NCBI GenBank assembly: GCA_013815325.1
Contig: JACDGM010000025.1
Coordinates: 1-45,759, forward strand
Length of the DNA stretch: 45,759 nt
Direction: 5' to 3'
Source: Chthoniobacterales bacterium
GTDB lineage: Bacteria > Verrucomicrobiota > Verrucomicrobiia > Chthoniobacterales > UBA10450
The translations under genes and the position numbers were made by a program. Below are positions 1-8,608 of this stretch, one piece after another. Positions within the stretch are counted from its first letter, which is position 1, and every line of letters begins with the position of its first letter. Below the pieces are notes generated by a model, which had not been told where the DNA came from, did not search any database, and was given only the letters and a program-made list of their open reading frames with translations.

Positions 1-994
1 ATGCGAGCGCGAGATTGGGATCGATCTCCGTCGTTAGGGGAGTGGCCTCGCCCCGCTCCAGATGGAGCATCGCGGCGAAGGCGATCATGGCGGCGTTATC
101 GGTGCATAACCGTGTTGCGGCGAAACGCAGCGCCAGGCCGGCGCGCTCGCAGCCTAACGACATCCGCGCGCGCAGCTCGCCATTGCAGCTCACGCCGCCG
201 CTCACGGTGACGAGCGTGCGCCCGGCCGCCAGCGCCGCCGCGACGGTTTTCGCTACGAGCACATCGACGACCGCGCGCTGGAACGATGCGCAAACATCTG
301 GCAGCGCTTCTTGGCCGATCTTCGGCAACAAATAACGGACTGCGGTTTTCAACCCGCTGAAGCTGAAATTGGCGTCGCCCGAGCCGATCATGCTGCGCGG
401 AAGATCGAACCGCGCCGGATCGCTGCCCCGCGCATAGCGCTCGATTTCCGGCCCGCCTGGATAGCCCAGCCCGAGCATCTTCGCGACCTTGTCGAACGCT
501 TCGCCCGCCGCGTCATCGACGGTGCGACCAATGATTCGGTAGTCGCCGACGCCGTTGACATGGACGAGCAGGGTATGACCGCCGCTCACGATCAAGGCGA
601 CGTTAGGTTCGATTCCACCTTCGCTCCCGAAAAAGGGGGATAGCAAATGGCCTTCGAGGTGATTGACGGCCAGGTACGGCTTCTCGAACCCGAGCGCCAG
701 ACCCTTGGCCAGGGATGCGCCGATCATGAGCGAACTAGCCAGTCCCGGCCCGCTGGTCGCGGCAAACGCATCGACTTCGCCTAACGACACCGCGGCATCA
801 GCCACCGCGCGTGCAAGCAATTGAGGCGCCTGCAGGAGGTGATTGCGCGAAGCGACTTCCGGAACGACTCCGCCGTATTGCTGATGCTCCGCGATCTGCG
901 ACGCGACCTCGCTCGCGAGCAATACGCGTCCCCGCAAGATCGCGATCGCGGTTTCGTCGCAGGAGGTTTCGATCGCGAGAAGGAGAGGATTCAT
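1..994 (-). CDS. tsaD: tRNA N6-adenosine threonylcarbamoyltransferase TsaD (3' end cut by window edge)
   Basis: TsaD transfers the threonylcarbamoyl group from threonylcarbamoyl-AMP to A37 of ANN-decoding tRNAs, working with TsaB and TsaE in the cytoplasm. The protein begins MNPLLLAIETSCDETA, the usual N-terminus, from an ATG at 994. The family's metal-binding HxxxH is present as HLEGH at residues 112-116, followed by the SGGHT segment and by DDAAGEAFDKVAKMLGLGYP. The reading frame is open to base 2, giving 331 residues; the family is usually 340-360 residues, so only the last few residues are missing. It lies downstream of the ctpA-type gene on the same strand, separated by a spacer with an inverted repeat. 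Two copies of the CCTAACG/CGTTAGG word lie in the frame near the left edge. I am confident of the identity. Confidence 0.93.
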   Translation of the reverse strand, partial: MNPLLLAIETSCDETAIAILRGRVLLASEVASQIAEHQQYGGVVPEVASRNHLLQAPQLLARAVADAAVSLGEVDAFAATSGPGLASSLMIGASLAKGLALGFEKPYLAVNHLEGHLLSPFFGSEGGIEPNVALIVSGGHTLLVHVNGVGDYRIIGRTVDDAAGEAFDKVAKMLGLGYPGGPEIERYARGSDPARFDLPRSMIGSGDANFSFSGLKTAVRYLLPKIGQEALPDVCASFQRAVVDVLVAKTVAAALAAGRTLVTVSGGVSCNGELRARMSLGCERAGLALRFAATRLCTDNAAMIAFAAMLHLERGEATPLTTEIDPNLALA

Positions 995-999
995 TTAAC

Positions 1000-1078
1000 C
1001 GCAGAGAACGCAGAGATCGCAGAGGAAAGGCAAATGACGATCCTGATCTCCTCCTTCTCTGCGTCCTCTGCGCTTTGA
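1000..1078. repeat. Inverted repeat built from iterated CGCAGAG words
   Basis: The spacer between the ctpA-type gene and tsaD contains GCAGAG words repeated about every 7-9 bases on the left arm (1001-1030) and their complements (TCTCTGCGTCCTCTGCG) on the right arm (1056-1072). The arms can pair into a long imperfect hairpin. No T-tract follows on the minus strand, so it is not a clear intrinsic terminator. Dispersed intergenic repeat is the safest description. Confidence 0.6.
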
Positions 1079-1131
1079 AAGCCCGGCCTCGCCTTCGGCT
1101 GCGTTACGGCTGCGGTTAACCCTGCAGTCGA

Positions 1132-2487
1132 TTATTTCTTCACCGCATCCACCTTCGGCGCGGTCTGCTGCGCGTAAATCATCACGCCTTTGAGGGCATC
1201 GATCGCGCGCATCAACTGCAGGTCTTTGGCCTTGACCACGGCGGTCGCATCCTCCGGCTTGATCTTGTCGTCATTGCGCAATGACGCTACCGCGCGCTCC
1301 TGTTCGGGAGTCAGCGGCACCCGAATGTTTGGCACGACGCCGTTGCCTTGAATGACCTGTTTGCTTGGCGTGAAATATTTCGCCGTGGTGAAGCGCAAGG
1401 CCGAGCCATCCGGCAACTGCATGACGTTTTGGACCGAGCCTTTGCCGAACGTCGTCTCCCCGACCACGATCGCGCGATGCAGATCCTTGAGCGCGCCCGC
1501 CACGATTTCGGCGCCGCTGGCGCTCCCCTCATTTACCAAAACGACGACCGGAAACCGCGGCCGTTCCTTGATCCCGACCGGTGTCGAGTATTCGTGCTGC
1601 TGCGACGAAGCGCGGCCCTGCGTCGAGACCACCATAGTGTTCGCCGGCAGAAATTGCGCAAGCACATCAACGGCGCTGTTGAGCAAGCCGCCCGGATTGT
1701 TGCGCAGGTCGAGCACGAGCGCCTGCATGCCTTGTTTCTGCAAATCATCGAGCGCCTTGCCGAACTCTTCCGCGGTCGGTTCGTTGAACTGCACCAGGCG
1801 AACATAGGCAACTTTGTAAGGGCCGGTCAGGTCGGGCGAGAGCAGGCGCGCCCCTTTCACGCTGCGCACTTTTATCTCTTTGCGTTCGACTGCGAACTCT
1901 TTGATCTCTTTGTTCGCCGGTCGCAGGATCGTTAGGGTGATTTTCTGGCCTGGCTCGCCGCGGAGAACATCGACGGCGTCCTGCAAGCTGAGCTTCTCGG
2001 TCGAGGTGCCGTTGATTTTCAAGATCTCGTCGCCGGCCAGCACCCCGGCCTTGGCCGCGGGCGTGTCCTCCATCGGTGTCACCACCGTGAGCACACCGTC
2101 CTTCATCGCGACCTCCACCCCGAGGCCATTGAAGCGGCTGCGCGTGTCGTCCTGCATGTCCTTAAAGTCGTCCGGGTCCATGAACTGGCTGTGCGGATCG
2201 AGCGAGGAAAGCATCCCTTTCATCGCGGCGTAGATGAGGTCGTGATAACTCACCTTTTCCCCATCGACATAATCCTGCCGGATCAGCTCGATCGCCTTCG
2301 CAAAAGTCGCGATCTCCGCATAGCCGCTGTCGTCAGTGGTCGCGGGCGGCTGGGGGTCTGCGGCCCAGGCGGAGACAGGCTGCATCGCCAGAAAAATGCC
2401 TGCCAAGAGGGCCAATAACGTGGTGACGATCGGCGGACGCTTCATAGACATGGGTGCTTGGACGCGCACAGGGCGATTGTCGTTCAT
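1132..2487 (-). CDS. ctpA: Carboxy-terminal processing protease, S41 family (CtpA/Prc-like)
   Basis: This is a periplasmic serine protease that trims or degrades proteins from their C-terminus. After a short basic N-region there is a hydrophobic export signal (IVTTLLALLAGIFLAM, ending in AWA). A PDZ domain follows at roughly residues 105-195. The S41 core shows the nucleophile serine in GSASGAEI and the general-base lysine in GETTFGKGSVQ, the serine/lysine dyad of the family. Length (451 residues) is normal. The frame is open further upstream to 2520, but the ATG at 2487 has an AGGAGA-type ribosome binding site at 2490-2496, so I take that start; the ATG at 2445 is a less likely alternative. 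It is divergent from the DUF885 gene across a 61-bp gap that must hold both promoters. Confidence 0.9.
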   Translation of the reverse strand: MNDNRPVRVQAPMSMKRPPIVTTLLALLAGIFLAMQPVSAWAADPQPPATTDDSGYAEIATFAKAIELIRQDYVDGEKVSYHDLIYAAMKGMLSSLDPHSQFMDPDDFKDMQDDTRSRFNGLGVEVAMKDGVLTVVTPMEDTPAAKAGVLAGDEILKINGTSTEKLSLQDAVDVLRGEPGQKITLTILRPANKEIKEFAVERKEIKVRSVKGARLLSPDLTGPYKVAYVRLVQFNEPTAEEFGKALDDLQKQGMQALVLDLRNNPGGLLNSAVDVLAQFLPANTMVVSTQGRASSQQHEYSTPVGIKERPRFPVVVLVNEGSASGAEIVAGALKDLHRAIVVGETTFGKGSVQNVMQLPDGSALRFTTAKYFTPSKQVIQGNGVVPNIRVPLTPEQERAVASLRNDDKIKPEDATAVVKAKDLQLMRAIDALKGVMIYAQQTAPKVDAVKK

Positions 2488-2548
2488 TCTCCTCTCTTTG
2501 CCAACCACCCGGCATGACAAGGCGCCTCCCCGCTCTTAGGCTGCGCCC

Positions 2549-4324
2549 ATGAAATCGATCGAGCTGCGACTGCTTTGTCTCGTCTTCTCGTTAGGCTGCG
2601 CCGCTCCGCTCCCGGCTCAAACCGAGACGGCGGGCAAGGGCGACGTGGATTTCGACAAGGTCTCGCTCGACTTCATCGGCGGGTATCTCGCGGCTCGTCC
2701 GCTCACCGGTGTCGCCCTCGGCCTTCACCAATATGACGGCAAGATCGGCGACTACAGCCGGCTCGCGATCGACGCCGAGATCGAACGCTTAAAGCGCTTC
2801 CAGGGGCAGTTCGAAAAAATGGACGTGAGCAAGCTGAGCAAACGCGCGGACATCGACCGCCGCGTTCTCCTTTCCGCGATCGCCCGCGAGCTGGCCCAGT
2901 ATGTCGACATGGCCGTTTTCGAAAAAAACCCGATGATTTACGCGCGCGCGATCGATGTGAACATTTACATCAAGCGCGATTTCAAACCGCTCCCTGACCG
3001 CGTGCGCGATATCGTCACGATCGAGGACCAGACCGCCAACGTCATGACGGCGGCGAAAACGAATCTCGCGACGGCGTTGCCGAAGCCTTTCGTGGAGCTC
3101 GCGATCCAGATCGCGAACGGCTCGGCGGATTTCCTGGAGAAAGATCTGGTCGGCGCGCTGAAAGATATGAAGGACGAGCAGCTCCGCCCCGCCTTCGACG
3201 ACGCGAACAAAAAAGCGGCGGCTGCTTTGCGCGATTACGCGCACTGGCTGACGAAAGAGAAGCTGCCCAAGGCGACGGCTGATTTCGCGCTCGGTGCAGA
3301 GAAGTATCAACGCCTCCTCGCCGGCACGGAGTTGGTCGACCTCCCGCCCGCGAAGATTCTCGCCCTCGGCTTGCAACGTTTAAAAGAAGAACAAGATGCC
3401 TTCGCCGCCGCGGCGAAAATCATCGACCCGAAGAAATCGCCGATCGATGTTTTCAAAGAAGTGCAGCAGGACCATCCGAAGGCGGGTGAGCTGATCGCAG
3501 ATGTGGCGAAGGACCTCGATCAGATTCGCCAGTACGTGCTCGATCATCATCTTGTCGCGATATCCTCGGACGTGCGCGCGAACGTGACCGAGACCCCGCC
3601 GTTTGATCGCGCGACCAGCTTCGCCTCGATGGACACGCCCGGTCCGTTCGAGAGAAAGGCGACGCAGGCCTACTACTACGTCACGCCGACGGAGAGCGCC
3701 TGGACAGAGCAACAGAAGAACGAATGGCTCACAGCGTTTAACTATTACACCGCAGACGTGGTATCCATTCATGAGGCTTACCCCGGACATTACGTCCAGT
3801 TTCTCCACCTCAACGCCTCCTCCGCGACGAGGATTGAGAAGGTCTTCAGCAGCTATGCCTACGTCGAAGGCTGGGCCCATTACTGCGAGAAAATGATGCT
3901 CGACGAAGGCTTCGGCAGCGTGCCAAACCCGACGCCCGAGCAGAACGTGCGCGCCGCCAAATACCGCATGGCGCAGGCCGACGAAGCGCTCCTCCGGCTT
4001 TGCCGCCTCTGCGTTTCAATCCAGATGCACACGCTCGGGATGTCGATCGCGGACGGGGCGAAGTTCTTCCACGAGAATTGTTACTACGAGTCGAAGCCGT
4101 CGATTGCGGAAGCGATGCGAGGCACCTTCGATCCGGGCTATCTCAACTACACGTTAGGCAAACTCGAAATCCTGAAACTGCGCGACGACTACAAAGCGCA
4201 GGAAGGGGCAAACTTCTCGCTCGAAAAATTCCACGACGAATTGCTCGACCACGGCGCGCCGCCGATTCGTTTGCTGCGCGAAATCCTGCTCAAGGATCCA
4301 AAGCAGTGGGACGCAGTGCTGTGA
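2549..4324 (+). CDS. DUF885 family protein (predicted secreted metallopeptidase-like)
   Basis: This 591-residue protein belongs to the DUF885 family, whose members carry an HExxPGH-type motif and are thought to be zinc peptidases, though few have been characterised. The sequence shows an N-terminal hydrophobic segment ending near LPAQ, consistent with export. HEAYPGH sits at residues 408-414 and the second family block YVEGWAHYCE at 438-447, where the glutamate and histidine could complete a metal site. The C-terminus (GAPPIRLLREILLKD) is typical of full-length members, so the gene looks intact. A frameshifted copy of its last 70 or so codons lies at 6507-6715, on the other side of the next gene. 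Substrate and physiological role cannot be read from the sequence. Confidence 0.88.
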   Translation: MKSIELRLLCLVFSLGCAAPLPAQTETAGKGDVDFDKVSLDFIGGYLAARPLTGVALGLHQYDGKIGDYSRLAIDAEIERLKRFQGQFEKMDVSKLSKRADIDRRVLLSAIARELAQYVDMAVFEKNPMIYARAIDVNIYIKRDFKPLPDRVRDIVTIEDQTANVMTAAKTNLATALPKPFVELAIQIANGSADFLEKDLVGALKDMKDEQLRPAFDDANKKAAAALRDYAHWLTKEKLPKATADFALGAEKYQRLLAGTELVDLPPAKILALGLQRLKEEQDAFAAAAKIIDPKKSPIDVFKEVQQDHPKAGELIADVAKDLDQIRQYVLDHHLVAISSDVRANVTETPPFDRATSFASMDTPGPFERKATQAYYYVTPTESAWTEQQKNEWLTAFNYYTADVVSIHEAYPGHYVQFLHLNASSATRIEKVFSSYAYVEGWAHYCEKMMLDEGFGSVPNPTPEQNVRAAKYRMAQADEALLRLCRLCVSIQMHTLGMSIADGAKFFHENCYYESKPSIAEAMRGTFDPGYLNYTLGKLEILKLRDDYKAQEGANFSLEKFHDELLDHGAPPIRLLREILLKDPKQWDAVL

Positions 4325-4418
4325 TTCACTCGCTGTAGCCGCCGTCCTGAGACTCGCGGTTATTTCTTCTTCTGTGGTAACATAAATAATCCGTGAAAAT
4401 TTGCGGATAGACTTAGCC

Positions 4419-6482
4419 GTGAGCCTGAATAACTTCTTGACCGAGCTAAAGAAGCGCAACGTCTACAAGGTCGCGATCGCTTACGGCGTGGTGGCATGGC
4501 TGCTCATACAGATCGCGAGTCAGATTTTTCCCTTCTTCAACATACCCAATTGGGCGGTCCGGCTTGTTGTCCTCCTGTCAATAATCGGTTTTCCGGTGGC
4601 GCTGATCTTCTCCTGGGTATTCGAAATGACGCCGGAGGGAATTAAGCGCACCGAAGATGTCGCGCCTAACGAGACAATCACTCGCGGCACCGGCCGGAAA
4701 CTTGATCTCCTAATTATTGGTGTCCTGCTGGCCGTCATCACAATTCTGATTTTCCAGCGAGTTCATCCTCATGTTTCTCCTGGCGTTTCCTCGATTCCAG
4801 AAAAAAGCATCGCCGTGCTGCCATTCGAAAACCTGAGTGCGAACCAGGAGAATGCATATTTTGCTGATGGGGTGCAGAACGAAATTCTGACTGATCTCGC
4901 CAAAGTCGCGGACTTGAAAGTGATAAGCCGCACAAGTGTGATGCAATACAAGAGCGGGATTGCTCGGAATCTGCGTGAGATCGGGCAACAGCTCGGCGTA
5001 GCGCATCTGCTTGCAGGCAGCGTGCAACGTGCCGGTGGAAAGGTACGGGTAAACGCACAGTTAATGGATGCCAGGACAGACGCGCAGCTTTGGGCGCAGA
5101 CCTACGACCGCGACCTTGCGGACGTGTTCGCCATTCAAAGCGAGATTGCCAAAGCCATTGCCGATCAGCTTCAGGCAAAGCTCTCGTCTAGCGAAATAGC
5201 AGCCATTGAAGAGCGACCAACGAATGACCTTGTCGCCTACGATCTTTATGTTCACGCTACGTCGTTGCTCAACGAGGCCTTGTATTATGGCCTTAATACT
5301 GCGAAAAATCTTTCTCAAGCGGTGGAGTTGCTCAACCAAGCGATCGCGCGGGACCCGGCTTTTCTTCTGGCATATTGCAAGTTGGCTGAGGCCCATGACG
5401 GGGTCTACTGGGAAGAAATCGATCGCACGCCCAGCCGCCTGGCTTTGGCGAACGCTGCGATCAATTCTGCTTTTCGATTGAAACCAGATTCGGGCGAGGC
5501 ACACCTCGCCTTGGCGGTGCACTTTTACAACGGCTACCTCGATTACGACCACGCCCGGGACGAACTCGCCATCGCCGTCCGCACGATGCCTAACAATGCA
5601 CGAATTTTTGAATGGCGTGGATACATCGATCGAAGACAGGGGCGTTGGCAGGAAGCCGTGCGCGACTTCACGCATGCGATTGAGTTGGATCCGCGAAACC
5701 GTGACCTTCTCTTCGGGGCCGCATTCACTTGCATTTGTTTGCGCGAGTATGAACAAGCCAGAAAGATTTCTGATCGCGGTATTGCCCTTGAATCAAAGAA
5801 CAATTACACCCGGCTACTTCCTGGTTGGATCGACTTTCATGAGCAAGCCGATACCCGATCATGGCAGGCTATCCTCGAAAAAATTCTCACGGACGACCCG
5901 GCGTCAGCGAGCGATCTGACACGCCAGCGTTTTTTTCTCGATTTGTACCGACGCGATTTCGTCGCCGCCGATCGCGCCTTGGCGGCACTGGGCGAGAGTA
6001 CCTTGCGTGGGAGAAACATAGGTGTGATCGAATTTAGCCGAGCTTACGCGCACGGTTTAGTTGCTCGGATGAAAGGAGACGCAGTCGATGCACGCGCCGC
6101 CTTTAGCGCCGCGCGTCCGCCGCAGGAGCAAGTCGTCCGCGCGACCCCCAATGACGGCTCCGAACTCTGCTTCCTAGGTTTGATCGATGCTGGGCTGGGG
6201 CGAAACGAAGAGGCCTTTCGGGAGGCGCGCCAGGCAGTCGAGCTTCTCCCTGTAACGAAAGACGCGCTCAACGGCGCGGAAATCCTTTATTTCTATGCGG
6301 TCATCTGTGCGTGGACCGGCGAGCGCGACCTTGCGATCGAGCAACTGGAAATTCTCGCCAAAATCCCGGCAGGCATATCTTACGGCGAGATCCGTCTCGA
6401 TCCATTTTGGGATGAATTGCGCGGCGATCCGCGCTTCGAGCAAATTGTTGCCTCACTCGCGCCGAAATCGGATTCGCGCTAA
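4419..6482 (+). CDS. Membrane-anchored TolB-like / tetratricopeptide repeat protein
   Basis: The N-terminus (LTELKKRNVYKVAIAYGVV) is the signature of a widespread family that often replaces the catalytic domain of adenylate-cyclase-type sensors. Two or three membrane segments lie within the first 120 residues. A TolB-like/FlgO domain follows (about 125-260), with IAVLPFENLS, YFADGVQNEIL and LLAGSVQRAGGKVRV. The rest (about 290-680) is made of TPR helices. No guanylate cyclase, kinase or wHTH DNA-binding domain is present. A TTG at 4401 gives an in-frame extension, but the GTG at 4419 produces the family's usual start (SLNNFLTELKK) and is preferred. Its codon usage is visibly less GC-biased than its neighbours, and it is wedged between a DUF885 gene and a broken DUF885 copy, so it may be an acquired gene. 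Function is probably protein-protein scaffolding, not known. Confidence 0.85.
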   Translation: MSLNNFLTELKKRNVYKVAIAYGVVAWLLIQIASQIFPFFNIPNWAVRLVVLLSIIGFPVALIFSWVFEMTPEGIKRTEDVAPNETITRGTGRKLDLLIIGVLLAVITILIFQRVHPHVSPGVSSIPEKSIAVLPFENLSANQENAYFADGVQNEILTDLAKVADLKVISRTSVMQYKSGIARNLREIGQQLGVAHLLAGSVQRAGGKVRVNAQLMDARTDAQLWAQTYDRDLADVFAIQSEIAKAIADQLQAKLSSSEIAAIEERPTNDLVAYDLYVHATSLLNEALYYGLNTAKNLSQAVELLNQAIARDPAFLLAYCKLAEAHDGVYWEEIDRTPSRLALANAAINSAFRLKPDSGEAHLALAVHFYNGYLDYDHARDELAIAVRTMPNNARIFEWRGYIDRRQGRWQEAVRDFTHAIELDPRNRDLLFGAAFTCICLREYEQARKISDRGIALESKNNYTRLLPGWIDFHEQADTRSWQAILEKILTDDPASASDLTRQRFFLDLYRRDFVAADRALAALGESTLRGRNIGVIEFSRAYAHGLVARMKGDAVDARAAFSAARPPQEQVVRATPNDGSELCFLGLIDAGLGRNEEAFREARQAVELLPVTKDALNGAEILYFYAVICAWTGERDLAIEQLEILAKIPAGISYGEIRLDPFWDELRGDPRFEQIVASLAPKSDSR

Positions 6483-6506
6483 CAATTTTTCGAATCGGCC
6501 GAGCCG

Positions 6507-6715
6507 ACGCGCGGAACGTTCAAGAGCGGCTGCCTGAACTACTCGTTAGGCAAACTTCAGATCCTGAAACTGCGAAATGATTTCCAGGAACAGAAGGCGC
6601 AAATTTTTCGCTGAAAAAATTCCATGACGAATTGCTCAATCACGGCGCACCGCCGATTCCTTTGCTGCGCGAGATCCTGCTCAAGGATCCGAAGCAGTGG
6701 GACGCGGTGCTGTAA
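6507..6715 (+). pseudogene. Frameshifted 3' remnant of a second DUF885 gene
   Basis: Translated with one frame change, this stretch reads TFKSGCLNYSLGKLQILKLR and then, after the shift, FHDELLNHGAPPIPLLREI up to a TAA stop. It matches the C-terminus of the intact DUF885 gene (ending at 4324) residue by residue; over the last 86 bases I count roughly eight differences. A one-base deletion near 6597-6602 breaks the frame, and everything upstream of about 6507 is missing. It begins about 25 bp after the stop of the TPR gene. It is a decayed paralogue, not an expressed gene. Confidence 0.85.
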
Positions 6716-6765
6716 ACGATTCGCTCCGGAGCTGACGCGCCATGCCAGGAAGTCTTAGCGCCTCG

Positions 6766-7227
6766 TTAGGGCTTTCCGCCGAAGGTCACGTAATCATCGA
6801 GATCGAGCATGTCTCCCCAGGTCTTGATGTCTTCGCGCGTTTTCGACATCGCGCCGACGCGCTCGGCAAACATCGTTAGCGTCTCCGCATCGCTGTCTGG
6901 TCCACGCCGCTGCTGAAATTCACTCCACTGCTCGATCTCCCACGGCGTGCGCCTGTGCTGGGCCTTCGTGTTCAGCCACTCGAGAATCTCGCCGTCACCC
7001 TTGCCCGTGGCGAGTTCCGCGCGCAACGCCTCGGCATCGAGTCCGAGAAAGTTCACGAGATGCTGATCGAGGGGACAGTTATAATTATACTCTCCATTTG
7101 TTCCGGCGATTGCAGCGCGGCCTTTGTCGAGCATCCGCGGCAACAGGACATAACCGCCGAGACGGCAGCGCGCACTGCGCGGTGGACGTTGCGTGAGATC
7201 AGGAGCGGAAATGTTCTGTTCGGTCAT
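6766..7227 (-). CDS. DUF5069 domain protein
   Basis: This 153-residue protein carries the DUF5069 pattern along its whole length: an N-terminal APDLTQRPPRSARCRLGGYV, LPRMLDKGRA, and NYNCPLDQHLVNFLGLD. Members are small, probably cytoplasmic proteins common in Verrucomicrobiota and Planctomycetota; their function is unknown. There is no signal peptide or membrane segment. The ATG at 7227 is preceded by AGGAG with a 7-base gap, a good ribosome binding site. It is the last gene of the minus-strand cluster SDR - protease - thioredoxin - DUF5069 and probably shares its mRNA, since the gap to the thioredoxin stop is only about 23 bp. Confidence 0.85.
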   Translation of the reverse strand: MTEQNISAPDLTQRPPRSARCRLGGYVLLPRMLDKGRAAIAGTNGEYNYNCPLDQHLVNFLGLDAEALRAELATGKGDGEILEWLNTKAQHRRTPWEIEQWSEFQQRRGPDSDAETLTMFAERVGAMSKTREDIKTWGDMLDLDDYVTFGGKP

Positions 7228-7250
7228 AAGTTTTCTCCTGCTTAGTCTCG

Positions 7251-7592
7251 TTATGCTGAGGCGGTTTTGCCGGTGAGCGCTTCCAATTTCTCGACGATCG
7301 CCTTCTTCGCGGCGACGCCGACGATCTGATCGCGCAGCTCGCCGCCCTGAAAAAAGAGCAGCGCCGGGACGCCCCGAACGTGGTAGCGCTGCATGAGCGC
7401 CGGATCGTCGTCGATATTGACGTTCGCGACACGGAAGCGCTCGCCATTCTCCTTCGCGATCTCATCCAGGACGGGCGCGATCATTTTGCAGGGGCCGCAC
7501 CAGGGCGCCCAGAAATCGACCAGCACCGGCAGAGGCGATTGGAGGACGGCTTTTTCAAAACTGGCTTCGTTAATGTTGATTGGTTCGTTCAT
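7251..7592 (-). CDS. trxA: Thioredoxin
   Basis: A 113-residue single-domain thioredoxin with the redox-active site WCGPCK (Cys32 and Cys35), the conserved FWAPWCGPC context and the cis-proline loop VRGVPALLFF. It reduces disulfides in cytoplasmic proteins, using electrons from thioredoxin reductase. No signal peptide or membrane anchor is visible, so it is the cytoplasmic form. The ATG at 7592 overlaps the TGA of the upstream protease gene (ATGA, 7589-7592), so translation is likely coupled; a GAGGA ribosome binding site lies 7 bases ahead of it. The genome probably has other thioredoxins; this copy is tied to the SDR/protease operon. Confidence 0.93.
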   Translation of the reverse strand: MNEPININEASFEKAVLQSPLPVLVDFWAPWCGPCKMIAPVLDEIAKENGERFRVANVNIDDDPALMQRYHVRGVPALLFFQGGELRDQIVGVAAKKAIVEKLEALTGKTASA

Positions 7593-8608
7593 GGTTGTTT
7601 CCTCGTTAGGCTCTTTTTGCGCAAATCAAGCGGGGGTAATTCTCGTGGCACGACCATCGCGAAACGCTTCTCCGTGTCGCGCAAAAACATGATCGGGGAA
7701 GGCACTCCAATTTCCTCCGCGGAAAGTTGTTTCTGCAGATCGTCGATCGTGGCGATGACGTGACCTTTGTAGCCGACGACCGTGTCGCCCACGCGCACGC
7801 CCGCGAGTGCGGCCGGACTGCCCGCCTCCACTTCCTGCACGAGCACGCCGCGATCGGCTGCGAGTTTGTGAAACCGCACGACGCGCGGATGGAGCGGCAC
7901 ATTTTGCCCCGCGACGCCGATCGAACTGCGTCGAATGCGGCGCTCTTTGATCAGCCACCCCGCCACGAAATGCGCGGTGTTGCTCGCGATCGCGAAACAA
8001 ATTCCCTGCGCCGGCAGAATCACCGCGGTGTTCACGCCGATCACCTCGCCCGCGCTATTCAGAAGCGGTCCGCCGGAGTTTCCCGGATTGAGCGCCGCGT
8101 CCGTCTGGATGATTTCGTCCATCAACCGACCGGATTCCGAGCGCATGGAGCGACCAAGCGCGCTCACGATTCCCGCCGTCACGGTCTGTTGAAAACCGTA
8201 GGGCGAGCCGACCGCGATCGCGATCTGGCCGACGCGAATGGCCGACGAATCCGCCAGCCGTGCATGCTGAATGTCAGGGGCGTTGATGCGGACGACGCCG
8301 AGATCCGTCTCCGGATCGGTCCCGATAAGCTCCGCGGGATAAACGCGGCCATCGTGCAACGTGACCTCCAGTTCATGGCCGTCATGGACGACGTGGCTGT
8401 TCGTTAGGATAAATCCGTCGCGCGCGATGATAAATCCGGAGCCGCCGCCCTGTCCGCGTTCGGCGCTGCGCACGCGGATATTGACCACGCTCGGCGCCAC
8501 GCGATTCACCACCGCCGCCACCGTCTGCGAGTAGGCGTCGAGCAAACGGTCGTCGTTAGGCTGAACCGCCGCGGCCACCTCTTCGAGGAAGTCGTCCGTC
8601 GTCACCAC
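7589..8608 (-). CDS. Trypsin-like serine protease with PDZ domain (S1C/HtrA-type), no signal peptide
   Basis: The protein has the complete HtrA-type triad: His72 in NSHVV, Asp102 in DPETDLGVV and Ser178 in NPGNSGGP. A single PDZ domain lies at about residues 245-325 (AGVRVGDTVVGYKGH). At 339 residues it is shorter than DegP (two PDZ domains). The N-terminus (MVTTDDFLEEVAAA) has no signal peptide or membrane helix, so it should act in the cytoplasm, unlike classical DegP/DegQ/DegS. Its GTG start (8608, or the adjacent GTG at 8605) overlaps the TGA of the SDR gene, and its own stop overlaps the thioredoxin start. This strict coupling places it in a redox- or stress-related operon. The substrate is unknown. 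Confidence 0.88.
   Translation of the reverse strand: MVTTDDFLEEVAAAVQPNDDRLLDAYSQTVAAVVNRVAPSVVNIRVRSAERGQGGGSGFIIARDGFILTNSHVVHDGHELEVTLHDGRVYPAELIGTDPETDLGVVRINAPDIQHARLADSSAIRVGQIAIAVGSPYGFQQTVTAGIVSALGRSMRSESGRLMDEIIQTDAALNPGNSGGPLLNSAGEVIGVNTAVILPAQGICFAIASNTAHFVAGWLIKERRIRRSSIGVAGQNVPLHPRVVRFHKLAADRGVLVQEVEAGSPAALAGVRVGDTVVGYKGHVIATIDDLQKQLSAEEIGVPSPIMFLRDTEKRFAMVVPRELPPLDLRKKSLTRKQP

Noticed and set aside
1348-2418. Long plus-strand open frames opposite the ctpA-type gene
   Set aside because: They are antisense shadows of a gene with a full set of S41 motifs, have arginine-rich low-information composition, and no ribosome binding sites.
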